Source of the DNA: Parus major
Taxonomy: Eukaryota > Chordata > Aves > Passeriformes > Paridae
Length of the DNA stretch: 64,000 bases
Reading direction: 5' to 3'
Assembly (NCBI RefSeq): GCF_001522545.3
Contig: NC_031773.1
Coordinates: 17,618,302-17,682,301 of the forward strand
Shown: piece by piece, positions 25,101 through 38,100 of the stretch
How positions within the stretch are numbered: the stretch's first letter is position 1
Layout of the letters: each line of letters begins with the position of its first letter
The notes under the pieces: model-generated
Told to the model about the DNA's origin: nothing
Databases searched by the model: none
Seen by the model: only the letters and a program-made list of their open reading frames with translations
Translations under genes and position numbers: made by a program

Positions 25101-27188
25101 AAAAAGATCTTGTCTTCAGCAAGAAAAACACCACAGGAACCTCAAGTATACATTTTTATGAACCATATAAACATACAAACAAGCAATGAAACACTGAATG
25201 GTTTGTCCTGTGTTATTTTTTTTTTTAATTAAAGAAAATACTTAGTAAAGATGGATTTAGCAATTATTTTGGAAACCAAATAGAAGTATATTTCCACAGA
25301 AAACTGTTTTTCATACCTTTTTTTTCTTGTGTAACATCATAATATAATAAATATTTTTAATTTTTTTGAGATTGCAGTATAGCATTTGTTTTTATTTTCT
25401 TGTCTATAACTGTGATGCATTTTCTTCTACTAGATTAACTCATGTAATTTTATTTTTTGCATATTAATTTATGATAAGTAAAAACACCCATTTAAAATTA
25501 AATTTTATAAAAACTTCAAAAATAATCTTTCTTCTGTCAACTTTGTTCAAAGATAGATTTTTCTTTGTCTTCCTTCTTTATATTTGTAGCATTTTGCTCT
25601 ACTGTTTTTAATTTTAATGAGCAATATTTGTGCAGAGGCATTTTGTTATGAAGCCAGCTGAGCTCTGCCAAACATCATCCTACTAGCTCAAATGAGAATT
25701 GTAAGAAAATGTTCCAGACTTTGCCCTTTTGAGTGGCCATTTATTTCAAGCAGTGATAAAACAACTTCTTTCTAGATGGTGTTGCATAACTCAGGCTATT
25801 TCTTTACTAACTTTTTTTGGTTTTGTTTTTTGTTTTTTTTTCTAAAATGAGAAGAATTATTGTATGTTTCCCCTCCAAAGTTTATTTTTTTCCCTGGAAA
25901 TGCAGTAAAATTCTGAAAAAAAATTGATATTGTAAATGATAATAAGTCATTGGAGACTCAAATAAATACAAGACATTCAGGTGACATGTTGAAGGCACTG
26001 TTCATCCATTGTCCCCTTTTAGCACCCCAATCTTAAATTCTTCATCAAAGATAATAGTAATTTTGTCCCAGTAGAGGAATATAGGAATATGACAGGATTT
26101 TTGTAACAAAGGTAATCAGAAGTTCAAGCTACATAGATAATTAGTTTAATACAAAGGCACTCTTGCTGTTATTTTTAAAATCTAATAATTTTTTTAGTAT
26201 CTCTAATGGAAGTGACAATATAGTGCTGTTTATCGTAATTGCAACTTGGAAGACCATTTAAAAACTATCAATGCTTTGACACTGGAAATCTGTTACAAAA
26301 CCAATGTATTTCCAGAGTATTCATAATTTATATGTATCATAATTATCAGAAAAGACATAAATATATCTTTTTCTCAAAAATATTATCTGCTTGCAGCTGA
26401 TTTACTGTAAAAGACAGCAGCTGAGAAAATTCAGGGCTTTCTGTTGTGCAGCAACTGACTGGTTTATAGTAGCAGAAGACTGGATTAACCAATATGGCAT
26501 GACTTTTCTCTCAGGAGACCAGCTTCCCACTCCTCTTCTTATGGTGCCGACACAGTGGTCAGTTGAAAGGATCTGCAGAGAGAGACCAAGCTCTTTGAAA
26601 AGTCCCTAATTACAAAGAAGCAATTGCAATAGCAAAAGTTACATACCTTTGAAATTGCTCAATTAACAGAATTGTCATCACAACTAAATGAAGTATTTTT
26701 AACTTTGATCTTGAAGTCTTACTACTGAAGCAGTTTTTAGCTTGTGGTCCTTTACAAAGACATGTCTGCTCAATAATTATATCAACACTTCTTGTGATAC
26801 TGACCATTTGAAATAAGAAAAAAGAATAGAAAAATGTTTCCACATAAGCATTCAAACTTCTGAGTTAATGTTTTGGCTAAATTTCTTCCCACTCAGTTTT
26901 TGAGATCCCTTCAAATAATCTTTTGATTGTGAAAGTGGTGGAAGTTAGTGGAAAGTAGAATACTGAGTTGCCTCACTATTTATGGAGACTTTATGTGAAG
27001 GTTTTAGAAGCATTGGCATGACAAACCAGTTGGAGAACAATTACCTATCAAAGCCCAGCAACTTTACTTTTCCATAGTTAAAATATGTATTTACAATCTG
27101 CCTGTAGAATTAAGCAATTTCACCAAATTGAGCAACCTCACATTTGACAAAATCAGAATTTGCTTTCAAATGTGCACACCTACAAAGG
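22151..27188. other. Non-coding DNA; very AT-rich from 24840 to 26400
   Basis: No gene is recognised. 23330-23800 and 24340-24830 are moderately G+C-rich and free of low complexity, with short chance frames on both strands (82 and 97 codons at most). 24840-26400 is dominated by long A and T runs, typical of gene-desert DNA. Confidence 0.5.
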
Positions 27189-27735
27189 TGTGCTGTGACA
27201 GAGCTATTTATCTCTTCCCATAGCAGCCCCCACAGTGCTGTGCTCTGTGGCTGTAGCTGGAACAGTGTTGATAATACTCCAGTGTTTTGGCTACTGCTGT
27301 GCAGCCCTGCTCCAAGGGCCAGTAGGCTGGGGATGGGCAAAAGTTTGGGAAGGGACACAGGGACAGAGCTAGCTGACCCAAACTAATACAAGGGATATTC
27401 CATCCCATATGGCATCATACTCAACAATAAAATCCAAAAGAAAGGAGGAGGAGTGGAGGGAGGTGTGTCTTTTATTCAGGTGTTTGTCATCTGAAGCCAC
27501 TGCTGTATGTACTGAGGCACTACTACACAGGAAGGGACTGGACATCACTTGTTGATGGGAACTAGAGAATAAACTTCTTTGCTTTTCTCTTCTGTATGGT
27601 CTTTGCTTTTCTATATTAAACTGCCTCTATCTCAGCCCTTGAGTTTTCCATCTTATTTTCTCTCCCTGTCCTGCTGAGATGGGGGACTGAGAGAGTGGCT
27701 TGGTGGCACCTGACACACAGCCAACATCAGCTCAC
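27189..27735 (+). mobile_element. Solo LTR of an endogenous retrovirus, plus strand, about 545 bp
   Basis: Begins TGTGCTG. In order it carries GGAACAGTGTTGATAATAC, AAGTTTGGGAAGGGACACAG, GCTGACCCAAACTAATACAA, GGGATATTCCAT (27392-27403), a TATA-like CAATAAAATCC near 27425, and the polyadenylation signal ATTAAA at 27615-27620 followed by CTGCCTCTATCTCAGCCC. It ends near CAGCTCACCA. I recognise this block order as a common avian retroviral LTR in plus orientation. A relative of the same lineage lies at 41222-41656 and shares the GGATATTCCAT block and the 3' architecture. No target duplication was found and no internal genes adjoin, so it is an old solo LTR. Edges are good to about 10 bases. Confidence 0.78.
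27615..27620 (+). terminator. LTR polyadenylation signal ATTAAA
   Basis: ATTAAA followed by CTGCCTCTATCTC, the arrangement expected at the R/U5 border of this LTR family. Confidence 0.6.
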
Positions 27736-28739
27736 CATGAGACAGCAACACATTTTAACAATGAACCATAAATTCCTATTCTATGCTCTGGAGTGTATAA
27801 CTTGGAGAGAAGTAAAGTCAATTCAAGCTTATGAAGAATCATAGCTGATGATAGGAGGAGCCTCCTAGCCAGGAGACAGGAGAGGCTACAAAGAAGATTG
27901 GGCAGCCTGACAGTCAGAGCCAGGAGCTCTGAAGGGATGAAGAGCTCACAGCAGGCAGGCAGGAGAAATGGCAGAGTCAGGACAGGACACACCTAGTCAT
28001 GTTGCAAGGTAGAGTTACTTCCAAGGTACTCTGCAAGAACTTTTATAACACAAAGAAAACATTTTTAGCACTAATCAGCTTGGTGGCTGTAGTGCTAGTA
28101 AGTTCTACATTTTTCTCTTGATGAGCTGAGAAAAAGTGAAATATCCCTTGTGTAGGATGTGCAGATCAACTGCAGATTGGGTACACAGAATGAATACAAA
28201 ATCTTGGACGTACAGAAAAAGAAGGCTCTTTTGACCACCATGTAACTTGAGGCTTTTGATATAAGACAGTCTGAAAAAGTTCAATCATGAAGTCGAGAAG
28301 CCCTATGGTCAGGCTTCCCATGCTTCCCATGTGGCTGGTAGACAAGCACCTTATGATAAGGCACGTGCCATAGATTTATTTTGGCCAATAATTTGTGAAC
28401 TGACTTAGGAATGTATTTATGAGATGGGATAGGAAGAGTACTTTGAGGAACAGATAATAGATAACCTGAGATACTAGATCTGCAGGCAAAATAAAAAAAA
28501 AAAAATCTTATAAAAATAAACACATTTTGAGGCAAATTTCTAAATAAGCCAAAACTATAAATATGTTTAAACTATGGATGATCATCCAACAAAAGGGACA
28601 GTTCCACCCATTCCTCATCTTGATGCCAAGATAATTTTTTGCCTTTTCTTATATATACTTCTTACAGAACTTTTATGTATCCTCAGTATTCTTAGCATCC
28701 ATACTTGTAATTCCTTAAGTCTGATAATTTAGCATAGTC
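27736..28739. other. Non-coding DNA between two LTRs
   Basis: No gene or known repeat is seen. 27820-27995 is purine-rich (GGAG/CAGGCAGG words). 28490-28504 is an A run. A short direct repeat GCTTCCCAT occurs twice at about 28313-28330. Confidence 0.5.
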
Positions 28740-28744
28740 CTAGT

Positions 28745-29193
28745 ATTTTGTTAGGCCACGAGACCAAACATCCTAAAGGCCTCCTAGTAGGAGGCCAGAA
28801 AACCCCACACTATCCTGAGAAACCAAGGCCCTCTCTAGAACATGTCCTGTAAACTAGAGATTTGGCCCATCCAGGGGGGAATTCCTCAGATGGGGGAATA
28901 TCATGCCATTCATCTGGGCCTCCCATTGTGGCATCCTTGTTAGATATGCTAATTAGTAAGGCCTAAAAATAGTATAGGCAATCTACTGTGTGTGTGCATT
29001 GCGGTGCATTCCACCTTGGTGAAGTGGTGCACTAATAAGGCTCCTTGTTAAAACACCAAGGTAAAAACCCCTTATCCCTTAACTGTGTCTGGCTCTTAAA
29101 AATTAAGACCAAGAAAAGTCATCTTGCAATTTCTTGTTTCTGTCTGTGGAATCCAACTAATTTTCATTGTGCCGGGGTTTTTTTGAACTGACA
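28745..29193 (+). mobile_element. Probable solo LTR of an endogenous retrovirus, about 445 bp
   Basis: Starts TGTTAGGCCACGAGACC at 28749 (or four bases earlier) and ends GAACTGACA at 29193. Internal features are a 19-bp inverted repeat GGCCTCCTAGTAGGAGGCC (28778-28796), a TATA-like TAAAAATAGTATAGGC at about 28964-28980, and an AATAAGG polyadenylation-like word near 29033. A U5-like stretch with CTTAACTGTGTCTGGCTC follows. CTAGT occurs at 28740-28744 and again immediately after the element at 29194-29198, a possible 5-bp target duplication if the element begins at 28745. Overall texture matches an avian ERVL-type LTR in my memory, a different family from the one at 27.2 kb. No retroviral genes adjoin. 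Confidence 0.55.
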
Positions 29194-32100
29194 CTAGTTC
29201 CTGACTAGTTTTGAGTGCAGTTGCACAAATGCTTCCTGCAGCCCAAGGGGATCCATGGTGTCATGAAAGTGAGCAGGCTGGTGGGAAGAAAGGGTGGGAT
29301 GGCCCTTTTCAGTCACGGCACTGTATCTTGCTGTCTTAAACAGATCATGAAACTGGACTGTGAGAGAAATTTCCCTCAGGACATAGACATGCTGTGGGAT
29401 GAGAAAATCCAGCCTTTTGGTATTTAAATGATCTGGAAGACTGCACATATCTTCTGCTGGACTGAGACCAGTGTTGTCAGCTCAAAGCTGCATATTGCAT
29501 TTAGTCCAGTTGAGTTGTACTAGCTGAAACACATGAAATATTATCCCTTGTATACTGAATCAGTATGTCCAATAGATATGAACTGGGCTGCCATGTGCAG
29601 AATTTGATTGTATTCCTCAGAGAAATAAAGAATGAGTTAGGTTTGATGTCTTAGTGTAAAGTAATATGAAGTTGGATTAATCTATGCACATCAAATTCAA
29701 ACAGTATTAACTATGCAAAATACCCATTCAGATTATTTGGCAGCAGATTATGTAGACAGAATGGTATGCCCTCTGATAAAAACTTACTCTAAGAGTAATC
29801 AAGAGTTCAAATATGTGAAGATGTATGTTTATGTTTAGAACTAAATAATATAAATTTTGACATGTGGGCCTTATGTAATCATGGTCTTTTGATAAGTATA
29901 ATGCTTTGACTAAACATATAATTGCAAATAAGTATCATTTCTAAGCATTTTTATTAAATGAATTATGGCATATATAAAAAAAAGAGAAAAAGTTTTAATG
30001 ACAGTGAGTTAGATGACTACCTATTAGTCATTATCACAGTCAGTACCATAGTACTGACCTACTTCAGTCTTCTTGACTTTGCACTTTAGACAAAAGCAAG
30101 TTACTCCTGCATGTGTCTCCCCTTTTCTTGCTGTTTTTGGCATGCCTTGTTTGTAGACTCCTCAGTACAGATGTCAATTGTGTGTACATAACAATTGGCA
30201 GATTGGAACCTGGCTTTTAGCTGGGAAATCTAAACATGAGTAAATAATGTTGATAATATGCAGTTGCCTGAGTACATTGTTTTTCATGGGTTGAAGGATA
30301 ACAGCTCATCAGGAGTCCCACAGCTTTCTTTGTACAGACTGGGCATGCAAGTAAGAGACCTAGCACAGGTGTCTGCAGCAAATCCGTACCAGCCCCGTAT
30401 CATATGTGTATCATTCTATGTGACTTAGGAATGGGAGGTGCACAAGAATTGCTCATGAAGGATGTGTCCTATTACCTGCTGGTTCCTTAATTCACTAGGT
30501 AGTAGGCACTATACACAAGGGTGAGAGAGAGATGCTTGTTGGAAAAATCAAAGTTTCTAAGCACCATTGTCACTGTTGGATATGAAATGATTCACACAGA
30601 TGCAGCTTGAAGTGGGATGAAAGAAGAAGGAAGTTTATTTGTTCTTTCAGTATTTATAGGTTTTCGACAATGACCAGGGATTGGATAGTCAGGTTAACCC
30701 TTCCCAACCACACTGGCCATGAGAGACATCCATCAAAAGACATATCTTTAATGGAATGTATAAACACCTATGTTTATAGCTACTTTCCTGGGTAAGTGGC
30801 TAGAAATGATGAAAACAATATTGAAAGGTCTGATTCTCAGGGTGACACAACATACAACAAACCTTCAGTGAACTGGGTTAAAAAATGAAAGCACTAGGTC
30901 AATGGGAAGGAGAAAGAAGTGTTAGTGCACTTGTAAAAACACTTTTTGCTCATTTTGCAGAACAGTTGCTATGCACAAGTAATATAAGAAACAGAAACAG
31001 AGGTAGTTTCCTATCTTAAAAGAAGGCATCATTATGAAGGCAAAAATAAATAATGAAAGCACTATAAACATTAAGAAATGTGTAATAGCTCCCATTTCTT
31101 CACAGAAAACTTAACGTTTTCTGTAAAAATGTGTGCTTTATGTGCTTTCAAAACTTTTCACTATAGAAAGCTTAATTAATTATTTCCAGGGAGGAAAAGA
31201 ATTGCCTTTTCTCTTCTACAAAACCTATAAGTAATTTTATAGGAATTTATGTTTTATATTGAATGCCTTTTATTACCAAGAGTTCTTTCCACAGCAGAAC
31301 TGGAAAGAAAGTTAACAGGCATAAAAATCAGAGGTAGAAAAGCAATTGCTTTTCCCTGCCATTGAGCTGACTGCTCTCCATGGCAGAACATATGCTTTCT
31401 GAGAATGCTCCTAAAGGCTCAATACACTGATCTGTTACTGAGAGTGGCGTAAAAGTGCCAGTGATTTCATTCCTAAAATGCTCACACAGCATGGGTTGAT
31501 CTTCATGTTTCCTTTCCTGATATTATTTATATTAACTGCTGCTAATTTTATCCTATATACCCTAAATAATATATGTTACTCCCAGTATATTCAGTCTGCC
31601 ACTAAGTCTCTATTTCACTGTTTCTCGGCAAGAACTAAGTTTTAAAATCTTCCTTAGTAAATTAGCACCTAGCTTTATTGCAAATTCTCTCCTTTGAAAT
31701 TTTTTTCTGTTTATGTACGCGTAAGAATCACATAAACTGCTTGAATTTCTCTTTTTATTATAGCTGAACAAGAAAGGAATTTTGTGTTTTTTCTGACTCT
31801 GTGATGTGTACATGCATAGGTAATCTCAGAACACCATTTCTAGTAGCTTATAGCATCAGCTGCTATGAGACATAAATAACTAAGCAATCCTTGACTAGGC
31901 AGTTGACCAGTGAATCAACATTTCACCTTCTCAGAACTTCAAGATCAGAAAAGGGAAAAAAACCAAACCTGTGCAATATGTTTTAGATCCCTTTTCCCAT
32001 AAGCTGTTCTTTCAGCCAAGTGGTTTTTGACCTTTGCTTGTGTTGATGATAATTAGTGATCCAATGGCCTGGCCACTTTATTTAGGACTAGTAGCAAGAG

Positions 32101-35070
32101 CTGAAGCCACTGCACATTCTGATTTGCAAAGCAGAGATATCAACTATCTACATGGTATTGGACCTCTTCTGGTTATGTAAATGTCCATCCAGTTGTGCAA
32201 TGGTCCCTAGGAAGGCCTTTCCACCCATCCACTGCTACTGCAAATGTGTCTTCCTTTTTCCTTTTCAGTCACAGAATAAAAACATCCTCCATCCTCAGCA
32301 TAAGAAATAACAATCAGAGCTCAAAAAGCTGAGGAGACTCAAGTGCTTGGGATCTTTTATATATTATAAGCAGAAAATGTAGTTGTCCTCTTGGGCTGTC
32401 AAAATGAAGTCCCTTGGTAATGTAATTGCATTTATATAATTTTATGGCAGTGGCTGCTGAACAGAGAATTTTTCTCCTGCCATCTTCCTTAATACGAGGA
32501 AAAGCATACTCACAATGCAGATTTCTTTGATATACTGCAGTATACTGCAAATCTCTGTAGGGATTTAAATGTTCAGCAATAAAGCTATTTTCTCAATTCG
32601 GGACTCATATGAAACCTAACCTTCATTACTCCCCCAAACCCTGCAAATCCTAATGGATATTAAAACCAAAAAGCATATAAGCACTTTTAATTGGAGGGTA
32701 GATAATAATATTTTTTCAGTTATAGATTTCTCCAGAATATAAGCACTCAGTTCAGAAATTGAAGTTGTCCATTTTTGCCTCTCAGTTAAATAGATATTGG
32801 ATTCATGGTGATAAAATGTTACACTAGTCTTCTGTCACTAGTATTTTGTAATGTAATTGAAATCTGAAGTGTATATGGCGTGAAGTCTAACTGTCATTGT
32901 GGATAATTGCAGTGATCTTACACATTTGTCACAAAGCAAATATGGTAAAATTGTCTTAGATGACTTAGAGTGATGCGTAGTTGACCTTATTACATGGTTT
33001 CTTGAAGTGTGACAGCAGACTAATACTTTCATGTGAGCAATGCCGATAGTAAAGGTCAAGGATTGAAGATGACAATAACAAATCTGACTTCCAGCACTGT
33101 AAAGTGAAAGCCATTAATAATAATGTATATTATTACAGCCAAGACATAATGTAGAGCTTGAAACTGTGAAATGTAATTTATTTGATTTATTTCAATTTAC
33201 TCTTATTTTATTTGTGCTCTTAAGAATAGGAACTGCTTACATAATAGGGAAGCAGGAGGATAAATTGCTTCCCACCCACTCTTTATCTGCAAGGCAGTTT
33301 TGTTTTTTTTTCCCCTATTCTTCAAATAACTTCACAGAACAACAATATTAGAAACTTATTTGCATTTTTTCTGTGTTCCAGATAGCTCAGATAAACTTAC
33401 TGTGATACAAAATATCCTTATTGTCTGTATATTAGAATTAATAGATGTAGAGGAAATTGACATTTTCTCAGAAACAGCTGAGGGTGTTTTAGTGCAGCAG
33501 TATTTTGAGCAGTAATGTCACTAGACAGATTTTTTTCCAAAGAAGAATGAGAGTAGAGACTGGAATTTCTGAGAATTTTGTGTTCTTTTCTTTTTCCTTA
33601 GTAATGCAGTCAGCTTAGTCTGGTCTAAAGGTTAGTGTCACCCTTGGAAGAAATTTTACCAATATGTATCCTGAGGGCTGTGGGCACACACACATCTGAT
33701 GTTTCTCCTTGGAGAGACTTCTGGTGTTACAGCATCTGGCAAGCTTTGTCTGTCTCCCTGGCAAGGGCCACCAGGGGATAACAGGGGAGCAGGATGGTGT
33801 GCAGGTCTGTCAGTCTGCTCAGTTTTCTATCAGACTTTTCAAAAGAAACCTATTTCAAAATAAATACTGTGACTCGTCACACTTAAAATGAGCTGGGTTA
33901 AAACAAGATTAAGCAGTAGTGTTTATATGGTGTAAGATAAACTGCCCCATTGTCTCATTTTGACTGAAACAGAATAGGCAACACCCACAGGCACAGCCTT
34001 GTCAGATCAGATAATGAGTTTATGGTCAGAGTGAGGAAGAGCAGGTGGGAGCAGATCTCCAGTGGCACAGGATAGAGTGGCTGTCCACAACCAGAGTCCT
34101 TGGCTCATGGCTCTGTGCTTATTAACACCATGTCCAACCATTCCTGGATCATCTGGCTGTTTAGATTTGAGCTACTCAATGCCAAGTCGCATAACCATAT
34201 TTCAGATGGGCACTGCTGAATCTGCATGTGATAATTGCTTTCATCCTTAGGAGGTCATCCTTTGTGGAAGTTGTGACACTGTTATCAGTGTCCTTCTGAA
34301 GATCCTGTTGTCTGCCCTCCTTTGACAATACTCCAGGGATGCCATTTCCTTCTACAATAATTACAGCAATGTTTGACTTTTTGAATTCTCTCTCCCTCCT
34401 TGAGTGTAAAAGCAGCTGACTATGAAGGGCCAAAAGATAATCCTTCCATCTTAAGAACAAGCATCTGGAGGATGTTTCTGTACCCCTCCAGGTTAAAGAT
34501 CAGTCCTAGTTTTCCAGCTTTTGAAGTATTAGCAGAAATCCTACACACAATCAATGAAAATTTGATTAATTATCAAACAGACATGTTAGCTGCAAACTGC
34601 TGCAACTCACTTCATTTTACTGACTTTTTTCTCAATTTTTATTCAAGCAATTCTAATTAGGAAGAAGTGAATTTTTTCTTCTGTGTATATATGCATGTGA
34701 TTTCTGTAATGATAGTGGTAATGTGGGGGGATGAAGTGAGGTGAGATGAAAGGGATGGCACAGATCTTTGGGTTGCTAAGAGTACAAGGCACAGGTTGTA
34801 GCAAAACCTAAGCAAAACCACTGGAGCAGAGAAGAGAAAAAAGGTTGTCAGGTCTGGACCAGGGCTAGCAGGGCTAGCCTATCTTTTTAGGAGCATGACC
34901 AGACCCTGGATATGTTCCCAGGGAAAGAGAAAACTAAGAGAAAAGACAGCCAAAAGGCAAACAGCAAGCAGCCCTGGAAGAAAGTTTCTTTGCCTGAGGT
35001 GTGATGATGAAATTTATCTTGGGGATATGGATTCAAAACCTGTTCTTGTACCACCAACCCTTTGCTACCA
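29194..35070. other. Non-coding DNA, nothing recognised
   Basis: Nearly 6 kb of unique AT-rich sequence. A 70-codon plus-strand frame and an 84-codon minus-strand frame overlap at 29194-29448 just after the LTR; neither resembles a retroviral or host protein I know. 33.7-35.0 kb is slightly richer in G and C, with short frames only. Confidence 0.5.
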
Positions 35071-35090
35071 AGCAACCTATTCTTAACTTT

Positions 35091-35155
35091 CTCTCCCACC
35101 TTATAACCTATTCTTATTCTCTCCCACCTTATAACCTATTCTTATTCTCTCCCAC
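35091..35155. repeat. 28-bp tandem repeat, 2.3 copies
   Basis: Two identical 28-bp units (35091-35118 and 35119-35146) are followed by the first nine bases of a third (35147-35155). The unit begins CTCTCCCACCTTATAACC. A degenerate relative of its second half (AACCTATTCTTAAC) precedes at about 35074-35087, so the array may have grown from a single ancestral copy. Identical units imply a recent duplication or a polymorphic minisatellite. Confidence 0.9.
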
Positions 35156-38100
35156 AACAGCTTTATCAGCCTCAGAGACATCTGCTCTTTTTGAGGCAGC
35201 AAACTACTCCAGAATCCTGAATTTGATTGTACTCCCAATTATTTTTGTGTCCTAATTCAGGATATAGAAAAGATTCACGTAAAATGAAGTAATGATTACA
35301 AACTCTGTGGCTATGGAAGTAAATTAAACATGTCTGGGAATGTTCTAGGTACCAGGGCAAAGTGCTAGTAAACATACTTCCCTTCAAGAAGGCAGACAAA
35401 TGGTTTATTAGCAATTGTCGCTGGCTAGTTACAGCAGCTAAATAAAATCAGAGAATACGAGGGAGTTATAGTAGCTGGAATGTGCCAAATCTCTGCTAGG
35501 GAATATTTTAACAGTTTAGTACCACAGAAGATCAAAATCACAAGTAAAATTTAATCTATTCACATAGACATTTAGGGAGTTCAGTCCTCTCCTTGTCTCT
35601 TCTGAACCTCCATGTAGAGCTTTGATTCTGTGTAGTCTGCCTTCCTTTGCTGTCCATACTAAAGGATTTCTAAAGTAACGAGTTGAATTAAATTGAGGTA
35701 TTCTTCATACTGCCAAGTGTAGCCATTCTGCATGTTGGATCTGTTGGACAGAGTGTCCCTTCTTTCTGCACAGGACCATTTTGAATGATAGTAGATGTCA
35801 TGAAGATGACATAAACACCACTTACATACACCTGGTTTCAAGTATCACCAAACACAAATGCAGTGTTGATGTTTGGATTTGCTGGATGCTAAAGCTGGGT
35901 ATTTGGCAAAAAAAACACATTGATGTGAGCAAAATATGAATAAGATGTCCAAAGTAGAGTCATTAGAGTTGCATTAACCTCTGTACATCTTGTCCAAAGA
36001 ACTCTAGCATGTCTGGGTGTGGGAGGATGCTTGACTTTGCTTTCATTTGGGGTGTCCATATCTAGTTGTGTTATACAAATAATGATCCACTGAAGTAGAA
36101 TCCTGCCATAGAGCTTAACTGCAAAACATTTGCAGCACTTGTAAAACATAGACATATTATAATTTACTTTGCATTATTGGGAAGAACTTTTTCACTTTAA
36201 AGAGCTTTTATTGATTAGAAGAAGAAATAGAGAGAAGGAAACACTATACAGTTGGCTCCACATAGATCTTGCAACCCTCTTTACCTGGTAACCTCGTTCC
36301 AGTTTGCAACAGGATCACTCACTGATCCTATTGCAATATATTTTGAAATATATTTCAAATTATACATTTCAAATATAGAAAAGATGCCTGCAGATTTTAA
36401 ATAACTCTGTATTGCTAATATTGTTACTTTGACTGATTATTCAATGAGCTGTCATACCCTTTAATCTATTTATTTTGAAGGGTTCACTTGTCCCTGCACC
36501 AAAGTGAATTTCTTGTGCTGAGTTGCCTGTTTGTTTGTAATAGACTTTGTTCCCACTGCTCAAAAGCAGCTTACCATGCACATCGAGCACCAGAATTTAG
36601 ATTTAAGTTCTTATTCTGAGCCCAGCACTGAGGCCTTACTTCTTGCTGGAAGTGGTGAAGGAGAACATTCAGCTACCAGCTAGCACATCTGCCTTCTCTG
36701 TGTGTTTGGATATTACAGTTACTGATCTGGGCAAGGGAGGGAACTATTTTTAGCCCTCATCATCAGAGAGGAGACTGCTGTGGGTTGGAGCAATTGAGGG
36801 AAGGCAACAATAAATCTAATCCAGAAGGATCCTGATATAGGATGGGAAAACAGAATTCAGATGGCCTACTAACAGGTCTTGCAGTGAAATTCAGTAGGAG
36901 GGATGTAATGTCTCATCAATTTTAAACAAACAAATAAACCCTAAGACTAAGGAAGTTTCACTCTTATAGTAGTAAAATGTGCCTTTCCACTCTGAGCTGC
37001 ATTTGCTGGGAAGTCATAAATACAAGATACATACTTGCCAGCTACCATAATTTAAAGTAATTTCCTGGTCGAGCAGTATTAATTGAAGAGGTACTGTAGT
37101 CATTTGCACTGTTGCAGTACTAATGTTGAAGTTTATTCATATTCAAAGTTGAAAATGTCAATTGTCTTGCTCATGGTAGTAATATTTAGAGTAAGTACTC
37201 CATAATGTTTAAAAATTTTCTAAGTAGTAAATATGTCTCAGCTTGTTATGACTCAGCTCATAAAAACCAGAATATTTTAATGCATTGAAAGAATGCTGAT
37301 GACTTTTTCCAAATTCCTCCAGTAATGATTTTAATAGCACTAAACCAGGGAGTTTCTGATTGCTACTTGTCATCAACCCATCTGGCAGAATAAAACAGTG
37401 GCTGGGATATTCAAAGGGGCTTAGGAGGGTGAGGCACACAACTTCCTTTTATCTTGTGCTGATGGGGTCCTTTCTTATTGAATGCAAACTGACTCACTCT
37501 TCTCTATAGCCATATTCTTGCTATGAACTCAGTGTGGGCAGATGCTCTTACCAGATTAGATACTAAAACAGGCCATTCTTTTATAGATTATAATCTTTAC
37601 TAATGTCATATGTCCATGGGCTACATTGAAATCAGTCATTGGGTTATTCACCATTTACTGCCTTGTTAATGATTTTTCTCCTGTGAAAAGCCAAGCCTCA
37701 CTGAAGCTAATGTCTTAATTTGGAAAAAAGAACTTCCTATATTTAGACAAATTAGCAATAAAACCATGAATAATTGAGAATTTTGGGTATTGTTTTATAA
37801 TCTTTGACACTTGGAACCCTACTCTGATATGATAGAAAACTGCTCTTTAAGTTTGGGCTAATAATGAGGAGCACACAGCTACGCAGTGCTTGTCTGAGAA
37901 GTGCAAGAACAGGACTAATTTCTAAGCTGTACTAATAGGCAGTTGTAACCTTCCCCATTACGGCTCCTATTAAACACATCTAAATAATTGTATATACCAC
38001 TGCTTGGTTTTCTTGTCAAAAAGTGTTATTATCTGCCATCAAGCTACAGGTGGAAAGGTTCTCTGTCTCCTTAAGTCTCTTTTCCCTTCCCCCAAAAATT

